A stretch of DNA of 64,000 nt from an uncultured Lachnospiraceae bacterium (GCA_910584845.1 CAJUDH010000003.1:124001-188000); one strand, 5' to 3'. Counted from the stretch's first letter, positions 35,279 to 44,422 are shown. The notes: generated by a model from the letters alone, not told the origin. Program-made: numbers and translations.

Positions 35279-36104
35279 ACGGTATTCCCTCCGTGTCCCT
35301 GAATATGTCCCGATAAATTCCGGGGGCCAGCCCAATAAACCGGTTAAAATAATTGGTAAAATGGCTCTGGTCGGAGAAGCCGGTTTGCAGCGCCGCCTCA
35401 ACGGGGGGAACGCCTTGCTCTAATAGTTTTTTAGCCTTGCCTATGCGAATGTTTTCCAGATAGCTATACGGTGTGACACCTTTTGAGAGAGCAAAGGCCC
35501 GGAGCAGGGTGGATTTGCTCAATCCGGCGCAGCGGCAAATCTGTTCCAGATAAATCCGCTCGGCATAATGTTGTTCCATAAAGGAGCAGGCTTTTTCAAT
35601 TTCCTCCCGGCACTCCGGGACGCAACTTTCAAAAGGCTGTCCGTATTGCTGTATCAGCAGAGAGGTCAGGAGCAGCAAAGTTTCCTCTTTCCCAAACTCG
35701 TTGGAACCTTTCATTACCAGCTCATGAAGGGGGCGCAGATAGCAGGTGGCTTCTTCATCAGAGATTACATTGCGAGAAAATCCGGGCAGTTCCCGCTTGC
35801 CGGTAACTTCCTCCGCTAAATCCAACATAACCTCCTTGGTGATGTTGAAGCCCCGATAATCCAGCGTACTGCCGTCATTTTGAACACAGGCGTGGTTATC
35901 CCCCGGGTTGAATAGAAGAATATTACCCTTTGTAATGGCGTACTCCTGATTTTTGCAGGATAAAACACGTCCCCCGTCCTCCATAAATCCAATCACATAG
36001 TATTCATGAAAATGGTTTGGGAAAGGCTGTACGATGCCCTCAAAACGGTAAGCCTCAATACGTAGTTCATCATCGTAGACCACAGTTCGTACTTCTTTTT
36101 TCAT
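35268..36104 (-). CDS. AraC-family transcriptional regulator with cupin N-terminus
   Basis: 278 residues from the ATG at 36104 (TAAGGAGGAA upstream). The N-terminal cupin sensor includes FPNHFHEYYVIGFMEDG and LLFNPGDNHACVQNDGS. The C-terminal double helix-turn-helix (about 180-270) carries IYLEQICRCAGLSKSTLLRAF and VEAALQTGFSDQSHFTNYF. It leads the regulator-EamA-DUF2000 set and probably autoregulates or activates it in response to a small ligand. Confidence 0.92.
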   Translation of the reverse strand: MKKEVRTVVYDDELRIEAYRFEGIVQPFPNHFHEYYVIGFMEDGGRVLSCKNQEYAITKGNILLFNPGDNHACVQNDGSTLDYRGFNITKEVMLDLAEEVTGKRELPGFSRNVISDEEATCYLRPLHELVMKGSNEFGKEETLLLLTSLLIQQYGQPFESCVPECREEIEKACSFMEQHYAERIYLEQICRCAGLSKSTLLRAFALSKGVTPYSYLENIRIGKAKKLLEQGVPPVEAALQTGFSDQSHFTNYFNRFIGLAPGIYRDIFRDTEGIPYEG

Positions 36105-36188
36105 GCGGCTTTCCTCCTTAATGATGCCTATTATACCAGATAGGATTACTGCTGGCTTGTAAAATATCTTCATTTTCTTCCTGATGTT

Positions 36189-36229
36189 AAAAAGTGCGCC
36201 AAAGGAAATGTTTTCCTTGGCGCACTTTT
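36189..36229. terminator. Strong hairpin upstream of the AraC-family gene
   Basis: AAAAGTGCGCCAA-AGGAAA pairs with TTTCC-TTGGCGCACTTTT (one bulge). A-rich and T-rich ends make it terminator-like on both strands. It probably insulates the AraC gene from upstream minus-strand transcription. No promoter or gene is evident in 36230-36457. Confidence 0.6.
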
Positions 36230-36457
36230 GATTTGTCAGCAGCTCCGCATGGTTTTGCGGTTTTGTTCCTATCAGTGACAGGCTTTTACCCCGAAAATAA
36301 CGGTATATCGGGGTGAAGAGGATCCGTTGGCCCAGAGTATGCTGCGGGCAAAAACAAAAGCACTGTAGGCCGGCGAGTTTTTGTTTTCATCTTAAGAAAT
36401 ATCAGGGCATCTGCCGGACGTCGCTGGGGCGGCAAAGCAAACATCCCGGAGTGGCAG

Positions 36458-36489
36458 AATAAATAAAGCTATCCGGGCAAAGCCGGATA
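36458..36489 (-). terminator. Probable treR terminator
   Basis: On the minus strand TATCCGGC and GCCCGGATA pair around a TTT loop and are followed by GCTTTATTTATT, about 25 nt after the treR stop codon. Confidence 0.55.
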
Positions 36490-36513
36490 ACCGGTTGGAT
36501 TTGGCGGCGTCAC

Positions 36514-37245
36514 TTAGATTGATTTTCTGACTGCGTTGTCACAAAAACGGAAATAGTCCGGGCGGTGCCGGGATTGGGTGTACTCAAACATTACGCCGTC
36601 GCTGTTGTAGGTTTGGCTGCTGATTACTGCCATGCAATTATAATCCTTGGCGTTCATTTTCAAGTATTTTTCGTCAATCTGCGTCATCTTTTCTACGGTC
36701 ATAACCCGTTTGCTGTTTACAATCGTCATGTGCAGGGTATGTTCCAAGTATTGATAAATGGAATGTTCAGCAATTTCTTTTGTGAGCCCGGGGGTTGCCT
36801 CTTTTAAGAAATAATTGTGGTTAAGGATTAATGGCACATCATCAAAATGATGTAGGCGCTGGATATAAAAAATATCTGCCCCCACAGGAAAACCTGTGGA
36901 GAGGGCTTGCTTTTCGTCAATGGCAAACTCGGTAAATAAAAGCACTTTTGTAACGGCATGGTGGCCGTTCCGTGCGGCAGATTCCCGAAATGTCTCAATT
37001 TCCCCGATGGTAAAAGCTGTTTGCGCTATGGGCTGATAGATATTGCGTACCCCTTTTCCCTGCATGGTTTGCACATAACCGTCCGTTACCAGGCGGCTGA
37101 CTGCCCGGCGGAGGGTATTGCGGGAGCAGTTATAAGTTTGGATCAATGTGTTTTCCGAGGGCAAAAGCTCCTGATAAGCGAAAACATCGGTTTCGATTTT
37201 CTGTTTTAAGTCTTTATAAATCGTTTCGTATATTGTTTTTGGCAT
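36514..37245 (-). CDS. treR: GntR-family trehalose operon repressor (TreR-like)
   Basis: 243 residues from the ATG at 37245 (AAAGGTGGACAAA upstream). The N-terminal GntR winged helix (IYKDLKQKIETDVFAYQELLPSE, SRNTLRRAVSRLVTDGYV) is followed by a UTRA ligand-binding domain (about 85-240). Length and context match TreR, which binds trehalose-6-phosphate and represses treB-treC. It is divergent from treB-treC, and three operator-like palindromes lie between. Specificity is inferred from context. Confidence 0.85.
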   Translation of the reverse strand: MPKTIYETIYKDLKQKIETDVFAYQELLPSENTLIQTYNCSRNTLRRAVSRLVTDGYVQTMQGKGVRNIYQPIAQTAFTIGEIETFRESAARNGHHAVTKVLLFTEFAIDEKQALSTGFPVGADIFYIQRLHHFDDVPLILNHNYFLKEATPGLTKEIAEHSIYQYLEHTLHMTIVNSKRVMTVEKMTQIDEKYLKMNAKDYNCMAVISSQTYNSDGVMFEYTQSRHRPDYFRFCDNAVRKSI

Positions 37246-37458
37246 TTTGTCCACCTTTGGCCCAAAAATCTTTTTGATTCCCTGTATCCGGTCCGGGTGC
37301 CTGCAAATCCCAATCGCTTCGGGAGGGGCCGGCTTTACCCGGAAGCTATTAAATTTTATTAAGGAACGGAATGCCCCGGGCATTTGCTTCATTGCTAACA
37401 ATGCATACTATAACATCTGACGGGCTGCCGCCGGAATTTTTGCATGGTCAAATTTGAC

Positions 37459-37713
37459 GGGAAACGCCCCCGTGCGTCCCTCTTGGCCTTCCCGCACCAG
37501 AGACCTGTCGGGAAACGCCCCCGTGCGTCCTTCTTGGCCTTCCCGCGCCAGAGATCTGGCCAGCAACCTCCAGTACAGCCGTTTTAGCCTTTCTTGCGCC
37601 AGGGATCTGTCCGGCAACGCCCCCGTGCGTCCCTCTTGGCTTTCCCGCACCAAAGACCTGGCCAGCAGTGCTCCCGTGCGGCTCCTTTGGCCTTTCTTGC
37701 ACCAGAGATTCAA
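37459..37713. repeat. Five 51-bp tandem repeats related to a PTS IIA coding segment
   Basis: Contiguous 51-bp units start at 37459, 37510, 37561, 37612 and 37663; the third and fifth are more diverged. Read on the minus strand each unit encodes a 17-residue pattern, LVREGQEGRTGAFPDRS. This aligns with the IIA segment of the neighbouring treB product, LVQEGQKVCAGTPLVKFDRS. The flanks also match: VKFDHAKIPAA on one side (treB: VKFDRSKIQAA) and DNA reading GGGTTTGAATCTCTGGTGCA on the other (treB: GGGTTTGAATATCTGGTGCA). The array is therefore an expanded fragment of a IIA domain, not a CRISPR. Confidence 0.85.
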
Positions 37714-37731
37714 ACCCGTCTCTATGAAAAT

Positions 37732-37760
37732 ATTATAGGGATAAAAAATGAAAAAGTCAA
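37732..37760 (-). promoter_or_regulatory. Predicted treR promoter (minus strand)
   Basis: TTGACT (37755-37760), 17-bp spacer and perfect TATAAT (37732-37737) point toward treR. Operator 1 sits 5 bp upstream of the -35. Transcripts would run through the 51-bp repeat array, giving a leader of nearly 500 nt before treR. Confidence 0.65.
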
Positions 37761-37764
37761 TTAC

Positions 37765-37776
37765 TTGTTTAAACAA
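37765..37776. promoter_or_regulatory. TreR operator-like palindrome 1
   Basis: Perfect palindrome TTGTTTAAACAA located between the divergent promoters, adjacent to the treR -35. Confidence 0.7.
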
Positions 37777-37791
37777 ATTCTCAAAAAAGCA

Positions 37792-37820
37792 TTGACATGT
37801 TTAAACAAGTATGCTATAAC
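37792..37820 (+). promoter_or_regulatory. treB-treC promoter with embedded operator 2
   Basis: TTGACA (37792-37797), 17-bp spacer, TATAAC (37815-37820). The spacer contains ACATGTTTAAACAAGT (37795-37810), so a bound repressor would block RNA polymerase directly. Confidence 0.85.
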
Positions 37821-37831
37821 CTAAACAAGAG

Positions 37832-37847
37832 ACATGTTTAAACAAGT
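37832..37847. promoter_or_regulatory. TreR operator-like palindrome 3
   Basis: ACATGTTTAAACAAGT, identical to operator 2, just downstream of the expected transcription start and upstream of the treB ribosome binding site. Confidence 0.8.
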
Positions 37848-37871
37848 TTAAAGAGAATGGAGGGAGCGAAG

Positions 37872-39854
37872 ATGGGGAAATACGCAGAGGAAGCGAAGCA
37901 GTTGTTACATCTGGTAGGCGGGAAAGAGAACATCGCGGCAGTTTCGCATTGTATGACAAGGATGCGGTTTGCTTTGGCAAAGCCCGGGAAAGCAGATGTG
38001 AAGGCAATTGAATCCATGCAGGTAGTAAAGGGGAGCTTTACACAGTCGGGGCAATTCCAGGTTATTATCGGCAATACCGTGGCTGATTTTTACAATGGCT
38101 TTATCAAAGAAGCAGGCATAGAAGGGGGATCGAGGGACGCCCTAAAACAGGCGGCAAAGAAAAACCAAAATGTGCTGCAAAGGGTGGTCACTGCGCTGGC
38201 AGAGATTTTTGCGCCGCTGATTCCGGCAATTATTACAGGCGGCTTAATCCTTGGCTTTCGCAACTGTATCGACAGCTTATATTTGTTTGAAAACGGAACG
38301 AAAACCCTATGTGACATCAGCCAGTTTTGGGCAGGCGTCGACAGTTTCTTGTGGCTGATAGGCGAAGCGGTATTCCATATGCTGCCAGTGGGTATCTGCT
38401 GGTCGGTGACAAAAAAGATGGGGACAACGCAGATGCTGGGTATTGTCCTGGGCCTGACGCTGGTATCGGGGCAGCTGCTGAATGCCTACGCAGTTGCAGG
38501 GACAGCGGCGGCGGATATACCCAAATGGAATTTTGGTGGTTTCCAGGTCAACCGGATCGGTTATCAAGGGCAAGTGATTCCTGCAGTTTTGGCGGCATTT
38601 ACCTTAGTGTACCTGGAAAAATTCTTCCGGAAGGTTACCCCACAGGTGGTTTCCATGATTGTTGTACCATTTAGCAGTTTATTGTTGTCCGTAATGGCGG
38701 CCCATTTTGTACTGGGGCCGGTTGGCTGGAAGATTGGGGCGGCAATCTCCACACTGGTTTTTGCCGGAATTACCGGTACGTTTAAGGTAGTATTCGGAAC
38801 CATATTTGGCGTCGCCTACGCCCCACTGGTAATTACAGGGTTTCATCATATGTCCAATGTCATTGATTTACAATTAATAGCAGACTATGGCGGAACCATG
38901 CTGTGGCCCATGATCGCCTTATCAAATATTGCGCAAGGTTCCGCCGTCCTGGGGATGGCCTGGCTGCAAAGGGAAGACCCAAAAGCACAGGAAGTAAATA
39001 TCCCTGCATGTATCTCCTGCTACTTCGGCGTCGCAGAACCGGCCATTTTCGGTGTGAACCTAAAAAAAGGGTTTCCGTTTGTCTGTGGGATGGTGGGTTC
39101 TGGCTTGGCGGCGGTTATCTGTGTAGCGACAGGGACGACGGCCAACGCCATTGGCGTAGGCGGCATCCCCGGAATCTTGTCCATTCAGCCCCGGTTTATG
39201 GCTTCCTTTGCAGCCTGTATGGCCATTGCTTTCGCAGTGCCTTTCTTTTTGACAATCGTTGTGGGGAAGAAGCGGCTGTCAGCGGAGCCGGTAGATGAGG
39301 CAGCCAAGGCAGCGGACATTGCTGACGGGCAAGGGGTCCATGCACAGCCTTGTGGGGCCCGTGAAAAAGATACAAAGGAATTAGGGGCAAAGGACGGGGG
39401 GGAAGGAAGGCTAACGGCGTTTTTATCCGGCAAAGCAATTCCCTTAGCGGAAGTCGGGGACGGCGTTTTTTCGGAAGGGGTTTTAGGCGATGGTATGGCA
39501 GTTGTCCCGGAAACCGGAACTTTGTATGCGCCGGCAGATGCAGTGGTTGCAGCGCTGATGCCGGATTCCCGCCATGCCTGCGGATTAAAGCTGGAAAACG
39601 GTATGGAAGTCCTGCTACATATCGGGATTGATACGGTAAACATGCATGGGGAAGGGTTTGAATATCTGGTGCAGGAAGGCCAGAAGGTTTGTGCAGGGAC
39701 GCCGCTGGTCAAATTTGACCGGTCAAAGATTCAGGCGGCAGGTTATCGGGATGTTACGGTATGCATCGTCAGCAATGAAGGGAATGCCCGGGACATCCGG
39801 TTCCATACAGGAATGGACGTAAAAGCAAATGAAACAACTGTGGTGACGTTTCGG
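37872..39854 (+). CDS. treB: Trehalose PTS transporter subunit IIBCA
   Basis: Phosphotransferase permease that imports trehalose as trehalose-6-phosphate. 661 residues from the ATG at 37872 (GGAGGGAG, 8-nt spacing; an upstream in-frame ATG at 37857 is part of this site). IIB domain: phosphocysteine Cys27 in SHCMTRMRF. IIC membrane domain: about 110-480. A Glu/Ala/Asp-rich linker leads to a C-terminal glucose-type IIA domain with phospho-His583 (EVLLHIGIDTV). The fused IIA means no separate IIA gene is required. Operon with treC; controlled by the adjacent operators. Confidence 0.9.
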
Positions 39855-39870
39855 TAAAGGAGGAAACAAA

Positions 39871-41601
39871 ATGGCAGATTTCAGTAACAAAGTAGTGTAC
39901 CAGATATACCCGAAATCTTTTCGGGACACCAACGGGGACGGTTTTGGGGACATCCCCGGGATCATCGAAAAATTAGGGTACCTGCAAGGGCTGGGGGTGG
40001 ATTATCTATGGCTGACGCCGATTTTTATTTCCCCTCAAAGGGACAACGGATATGATGTGGCAGATTACCGGAAGGTGAACCCCTTATTTGGGACAATGGA
40101 GGATTTGGAAAGTTTGATCCGCCAAAGCAGGGAACGGGGCATGGGCATTATGCTGGATATGGTATTTAACCATACGTCTACACAACACGAATGGTTCCAG
40201 AAGGCTTTGGCAGGGGACAAGGAATATCAGGAATATTATATTTTTAAAGAAGGTACGCCGGATCAAGCCCCCACAAACTGGAAATCAAAATTTGGCGGCT
40301 CCGCATGGGAATATGTGCCTGGCCTAAAAAAATGGTATCTCCGGTTATTTGACGTGACCCAGGCGGATTTAAACTGGGATAACCCAAAAGTCCGGGAAGA
40401 ATTAAAAGAAATCCTCCGGTTTTGGAAAGGAAAAGGCATCCGGGCATTTCGGTTTGATGTGGTCAACCTGGTGTCAAAGCCGGAAAAGCTGGAAGATGAT
40501 GTTGAGGGAGACGGGCGTAAACTTTACAGTGACGGCCCCCATATCCATGAGTATTTGAAAGAACTGGTAAGGGATGCGGGGATTGAAGATTTCGTAACCG
40601 TGGGAGAAATGTCCTCTACCTCCTTGGAACATTGTATCCGGTATTCCGCTCCGGAAGAAAAAGAATTTTCTATGTGCTTTCAATTCCATCATCTGAAAGT
40701 AGACTACAAAGGCGGGGATAAATGGGCGCTTATGGAGGCGGATTATAAGAAATTGAAAGAGCTGTTTATTGAATGGCAGATGGGGATGCAGCAAGGAGGC
40801 GGCTGGAATGCCTTGTTTTGGTGCAACCATGACCAGCCCCGTATTGTAAGCCGGCTGGGGGATGAAAACGTTTATTGGAAAGAGTCGGCGAAAATGCTGG
40901 CAGGTATGATCCATTTGATGCGGGGGACCCCATATATTTACCAAGGGGAAGAGATCGGGATGCTCAATGCCCATTACCATTCCATAGGGCAATACCGGGA
41001 TGTAGAGAGCCTCAATTATTATAAGATTTTGCTGGAAAAGGGGAAGACGCAAGAAGAGGCCCTTGAGATTTTATCGGCCAGGTCCCGAGACAACAGCAGG
41101 ACCCCCATGCAGTGGAACGAAGGAATGTACGGCGGGTTTTCTGAGGCAGAGCCATGGCTTCCTATGCCTGACCGGTTTCGGGGGGAGATTACGGTAGAAG
41201 CCCAGGAAAAGGATGACGGTTCCATCCTTGCCTTTTATAAAAAGCTGATTGCCATGAGAAAAGGCTATCCGGTGATTGCAAAAGGCGAAATCTCCTTTTT
41301 AGAAACCGGGGCGGATAAGGTCCTGGCGTACCAAAGGGAGCTTAAGGGGCAGAAGATTGTGGTATTTTGCAACCTGGACGGAAAGAAGCAGAGTGTGAAA
41401 ACGGACGGAGAGTGGAAAGGCTATAAAGTATTGCTGGAAAATTATCCTTTGCCGGCCCAAGGCGCCCCGTCCCGCGGGGGCAAGGATGAAGGGATCCCCT
41501 TAAGGAGCCTTGAATGGGAAAAAGGCCAGGAGGCATCGGGAGGAAAAATATATACCATGGAGCCTTATGAGTTTATGGCCCTCGGAAATGTAAAGGGCTA
41601 A
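39871..41601 (+). CDS. treC: Alpha,alpha-phosphotrehalase (GH13)
   Basis: Hydrolyses trehalose-6-phosphate to glucose and glucose-6-phosphate. 576 residues with the GH13 barrel: YPKSFRDTNGDGFGDIPG, DMVFNHTS, nucleophile Asp in AFRFDVVN, acid/base Glu in VTVGEMSS, and third Asp in WCNHDQPR. AGGAGG precedes the ATG, about 14 nt after treB. Immediate linkage to the PTS gene favours trehalose over other alpha-glucosides. Confidence 0.92.
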   Translation: MADFSNKVVYQIYPKSFRDTNGDGFGDIPGIIEKLGYLQGLGVDYLWLTPIFISPQRDNGYDVADYRKVNPLFGTMEDLESLIRQSRERGMGIMLDMVFNHTSTQHEWFQKALAGDKEYQEYYIFKEGTPDQAPTNWKSKFGGSAWEYVPGLKKWYLRLFDVTQADLNWDNPKVREELKEILRFWKGKGIRAFRFDVVNLVSKPEKLEDDVEGDGRKLYSDGPHIHEYLKELVRDAGIEDFVTVGEMSSTSLEHCIRYSAPEEKEFSMCFQFHHLKVDYKGGDKWALMEADYKKLKELFIEWQMGMQQGGGWNALFWCNHDQPRIVSRLGDENVYWKESAKMLAGMIHLMRGTPYIYQGEEIGMLNAHYHSIGQYRDVESLNYYKILLEKGKTQEEALEILSARSRDNSRTPMQWNEGMYGGFSEAEPWLPMPDRFRGEITVEAQEKDDGSILAFYKKLIAMRKGYPVIAKGEISFLETGADKVLAYQRELKGQKIVVFCNLDGKKQSVKTDGEWKGYKVLLENYPLPAQGAPSRGGKDEGIPLRSLEWEKGQEASGGKIYTMEPYEFMALGNVKG

Positions 41602-41821
41602 AATTAAAACGGGTGGGCCACAGCTTTATTTCTGTGGAGGCCACAAGTAGATGAATCCCGTCATTTGTGTTAAGATATAAATACCTGCGTGGATAAGGGG
41701 CATTCGGGTTATCGGACCGGATGCGATGATTTTGTGGCGAAAGGCGGCAGGCTGTTACTATCATACGGAAAACGGTTCCGGATGGCGGGCTTAAATTACT
41801 TGGGAAAAGGTAAAAGGAAGT

Positions 41822-42382
41822 ATGGCAGATAAATTTGCGGTGATTGATACGGAGACAAACTGGTATGATAAGGTTATGTCCATTGGCGTGGTGGTTGCTG
41901 ATTCAAAGACAAAGATAAAGATGGATTCGGTATACTACATAATTGACCCGGAATACCGGGTAGGCGGGATGTATGCAAATGAATTAAGGCCTGACGAAAC
42001 AGGGGTCCGCGTTGCCCACAGGAAACAGGCATTAAAGGAGATCCGGCAGTGGCTGGACACTTATTATGTGCAAAAGCTTTTTGCCTATAACGCGTCTTTT
42101 GACAAGAACCATTTGCCGGAATACTCTAAGTATCAATGGTATGATATTATGCGCTTGGCATCATACCGCCAATATAACAAGGCCATACCGGATTCTGCGG
42201 ATTGCTATAAAACCGGAAAAATGAAACGGGGATATGGCGTTGAAAGCATATTGCAGATGCTGAGCGGAAATAAAGGGTATAGTGAAACCCATAATGCCCT
42301 TTTGGACGCACAAGACGAGCTGCAAATTATGCAATTGCTGGGGCATGGGATAGGCGAATACGATATTGCAATCCTATTATAA
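41822..42382 (+). CDS. DEDDh 3'-5' exonuclease-like protein
   Basis: 186-residue RNase H-fold exonuclease. Catalytic residues are visible as Asp and Glu in AVIDTETNW, Asp in YNASFDKNH, and the His...Asp pair in THNALLDAQDEL. No other domain is fused. Similar stand-alone proteins are hypothetical 3'-5' exonucleases acting on single-stranded DNA or RNA. It is followed by a short GC-rich stem (GCCGGC...GCCGGC) that may terminate transcription. The 220 bp upstream contain no gene. Confidence 0.8.
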   Translation: MADKFAVIDTETNWYDKVMSIGVVVADSKTKIKMDSVYYIIDPEYRVGGMYANELRPDETGVRVAHRKQALKEIRQWLDTYYVQKLFAYNASFDKNHLPEYSKYQWYDIMRLASYRQYNKAIPDSADCYKTGKMKRGYGVESILQMLSGNKGYSETHNALLDAQDELQIMQLLGHGIGEYDIAILL

Positions 42383-42499
42383 AAAACATGGGTGATAGGG
42401 CTGTAACAAAGCAGCCGGCGCCGGCTCACGGGATCACTGGGGCCGGGGCCGGCTGTGGTTTTTAACCCCCTTTCAAAAATGTGTCCCCAGTGCCTGCCT

Positions 42500-42732
42500 G
42501 GAGAATTTGAGTGGTATCCGAATCCATTTCCAAAGCCGGGCTGGTTATCTTTTATTGGGGTTTCGGCGCCGTCAGCCATGGATGGGATCTCCCCATCCAT
42601 ATTGCCACAACGTCCAGGGACGGTACTTCCTCTTCGGGTATTATAGTACAAGTTGCCGTTTACCCTTACCCTGGGGATCCTGCCCCACATGGTATCTGCT
42701 TTGCCTGTTTTGGCAATGTATTTGATAGCCCC
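42500..42732 (-). pseudogene. Remnant of a Lachnospiraceae surface-protein C-terminus
   Basis: Minus-strand frame readable as ...GKADTMWGRIPRVRVNGNLY, then TRRGSTVPGRCGNMDGEI and NQPGFGNGFGY. I recognise this wording (a short predicted extracellular domain with an RCGxMDGEI motif) from hypothetical lipoprotein tails of related bacteria, from memory only. Upstream coding is absent and the end drifts out of frame, so it is a fragment. The rest of 42383-42958 holds no gene. Confidence 0.4.
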
Positions 42733-42892
42733 ATTTTAAGATGGCGGCTGCTAATGTCCGATTCGCCAATCCGAGCGAATATTGATACAATCTAAGGTTT
42801 GTTCACCTTTTCCGGAAAAATTAGGGCAGTAGTTGCTTTGGGATTTTTGCATAGGGAATATTGGGGAAATTTAGGCTGAAAATCGGAAAAAT

Positions 42893-42939
42893 GGGCTGTA
42901 AATAAATGGCATAAATAGGGCGCCATTGATTCACAGCCC
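42893..42939. terminator. Hairpin beside the methyltransferase fragment
   Basis: GGGCTGT pairs with ACAGCCC, with an inner ATGGC/GCCAT helix, followed by CCTTTCTTCTTT on the plus strand. It is terminator-like, though no intact gene reads into it. Confidence 0.4.
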
Positions 42940-42958
42940 CTTTCTTCTTTCAAATTTT

Positions 42959-43210
42959 TTAACAAATTATTGCTTCCTCAATCATTTTTCTGCTTAAGTC
43001 AATCCCTAATACTTTTACCGCCCCTTGTTCTGCCGCAAAGGCACAATGCCAGCCATAGCCGCACCCCAAATCGAGGACGGTTTTCCCTTGAAGCAAAGGG
43101 AACAGAGGCTGTAGCTGGTGCCATTCTCCCGCGGCGCTTAAACCATCCCTGCTTCGGGGCATTTTTGCGTATTCTTCAAAAAATTTTTCGTTGTCGTATC
43201 CATTATTCAC
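42959..43210 (-). pseudogene. Truncated class I SAM-dependent methyltransferase
   Basis: 83 residues: the N-terminus of a methyltransferase (MNNGYDNEKFFEEYAKM) with motif I VLDLGCGYGWHCAFAAEQGA and the acidic-loop region VLGIDLSRKMIEEA, then an immediate stop. A complete enzyme would continue for about 150 residues. The lost C-terminus includes the rest of the Rossmann fold, so it should be inactive. Confidence 0.75.
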
Positions 43211-43680
43211 GGCCTACGGACCTCCTGTTCGGATTTGTTTTGATAAGCGTTGTTTCCTCAGTGAACAAGGGGGGCACGGTTTTCCACCACAAATTTGCGA
43301 TTCTGCTGCGTTACTGCCGCTTCGCGTAGTCCAAGCACACTTCGTTCCAGTGCCTTGCACCATGGCAAAACTAAGGTGCAAATCCCCTGCGGGGGCCAAG
43401 TACCGGATTTTGGTGGCTGGCAAGGCAACGGAATGGGGCGTACTGGATGTACGCCGATGGACGGCAATGCTGCCGGCCGCCAAAAGACGGCACTTGGGGT
43501 GTGTATCCCTTTGTCCACTAAGGGTATGGCGCCATAAATCCAAAGGTAAAAAATAGCGGGTTCCCCGGCCGGGCGGCGGCCCTACGGCATACCCGGTACT
43601 GGCCTTTTTATCTTGTTCCCGCCCGGATAAATGCAACAAAATGCCGGTGGTATTTTGGTATTGCCGGAACATACACGGCC
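43211..43680. other. Stretch without a recognisable gene
   Basis: About 470 bp with two overlapping antisense frames of 120-150 codons. Neither has a credible ribosome binding site, and residue composition is unlike real protein. Its wording (SFAMVQGTGTKCAWTTRSG on the minus strand) reminds me of recurrent spurious ORFs in related genomes, so it may be an intergenic repeat family. I cannot confirm that from one copy. Confidence 0.3.
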
Positions 43681-44121
43681 CTATTCTTCGTGGGCGCGGT
43701 TATAAAGCAGCTGTATTTCTTCGGGCAGGCGGTCCGGAAGCATTTCGTTTAACCGGTCTTCACTTTGGTCTTTGATTGCCTGTTCATAATACCAGCACTT
43801 GAAACGGATCATATCCAATGCCTTTTGCAGCCGTTGGATTTCCGCTTCCACTGCCTCCTTTTGTTTTAAAAAGAGGCTGTGCCTTTGCCCATAGGTTTCC
43901 CTTCCCTGGGAACACCATTTCATAAATTGTTTGATGTTTTTAATTTCCAAACCGGATTTTTTCAGGCATTCAATCACATGGAGGGTTTCGATTTCTTTAT
44001 CCGTAAATTTCCGGATGCCGGAATTTCGTTGTATATCCGGGAAAAGCCCTTCTTTATCATAGTAGCGCAGGGTGGAAACGGGGATGTTAAACATGCTTGA
44101 TATTTGTCCGATTGTATACAT
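43681..44121 (-). CDS. MerR-family transcriptional regulator
   Basis: 146 residues from the ATG at 44121 (GGAGGG, 8-nt spacing). N-terminal MerR winged helix (YTIGQISSMFNIPVSTLRYYDKEGLF), a short dimerisation coiled coil (about 75-115, LFLKQKEAVEAEIQRLQKAL) and no cysteine metal site. This size and layout match regulators that sit beside aldo-keto reductase or dehydrogenase genes. A 19-bp-spacer promoter facing the reductase remnant lies about 300 bp away. Confidence 0.88.
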   Translation of the reverse strand: MYTIGQISSMFNIPVSTLRYYDKEGLFPDIQRNSGIRKFTDKEIETLHVIECLKKSGLEIKNIKQFMKWCSQGRETYGQRHSLFLKQKEAVEAEIQRLQKALDMIRFKCWYYEQAIKDQSEDRLNEMLPDRLPEEIQLLYNRAHEE

Positions 44122-44185
44122 TAAGGCGTCCCTCCATAAACTTCCTTGTAGTTTTTGGCATTGCGCCAACGCCCTTTCAATACCA

Positions 44186-44278
44186 GCCATACCGCGCCTT
44201 TAGGCGGATGTAACGCCGAACGCGAGGTAGTCCGGTTTGACATAATCCGGCCATACCGCGCCTTTAAGCGGATGTAAC
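44186..44278. repeat. 29-bp direct repeat pair
   Basis: Units at 44186-44214 and 44250-44278 begin GCCATACCGCGCCTTT and differ at one position. They are separated by 35 bp. They lie in the 509-bp region between the MerR gene and the aldo-keto reductase remnant, which otherwise contains only the promoter below. Confidence 0.8.
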
Positions 44279-44422
44279 CGTGGCCGGTATCCCCAATCCG
44301 TTTGAGGCCCTTGTTTTGCGGGATCCGTTTTAATGGGGTGCTTACGGGGCACCCGGCCTTTAAAAATATACCAGAAACCGAAGGGGGCGTTGCAGAAATT
44401 TTAAAAATATAGTGGCCATGTA

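Noticed and set aside
37459..37713. Possible CRISPR array
   Set aside because: The 51-bp units are contiguous with no spacers, they are diverged, and they are explained by homology to the treB IIA coding sequence. No cas genes are nearby.
43214..43672. 152-codon minus-strand ORF as a gene
   Set aside because: No ribosome binding site or recognisable domain, and it overlaps an equally plausible frame on the other strand; reported only as an unexplained stretch.
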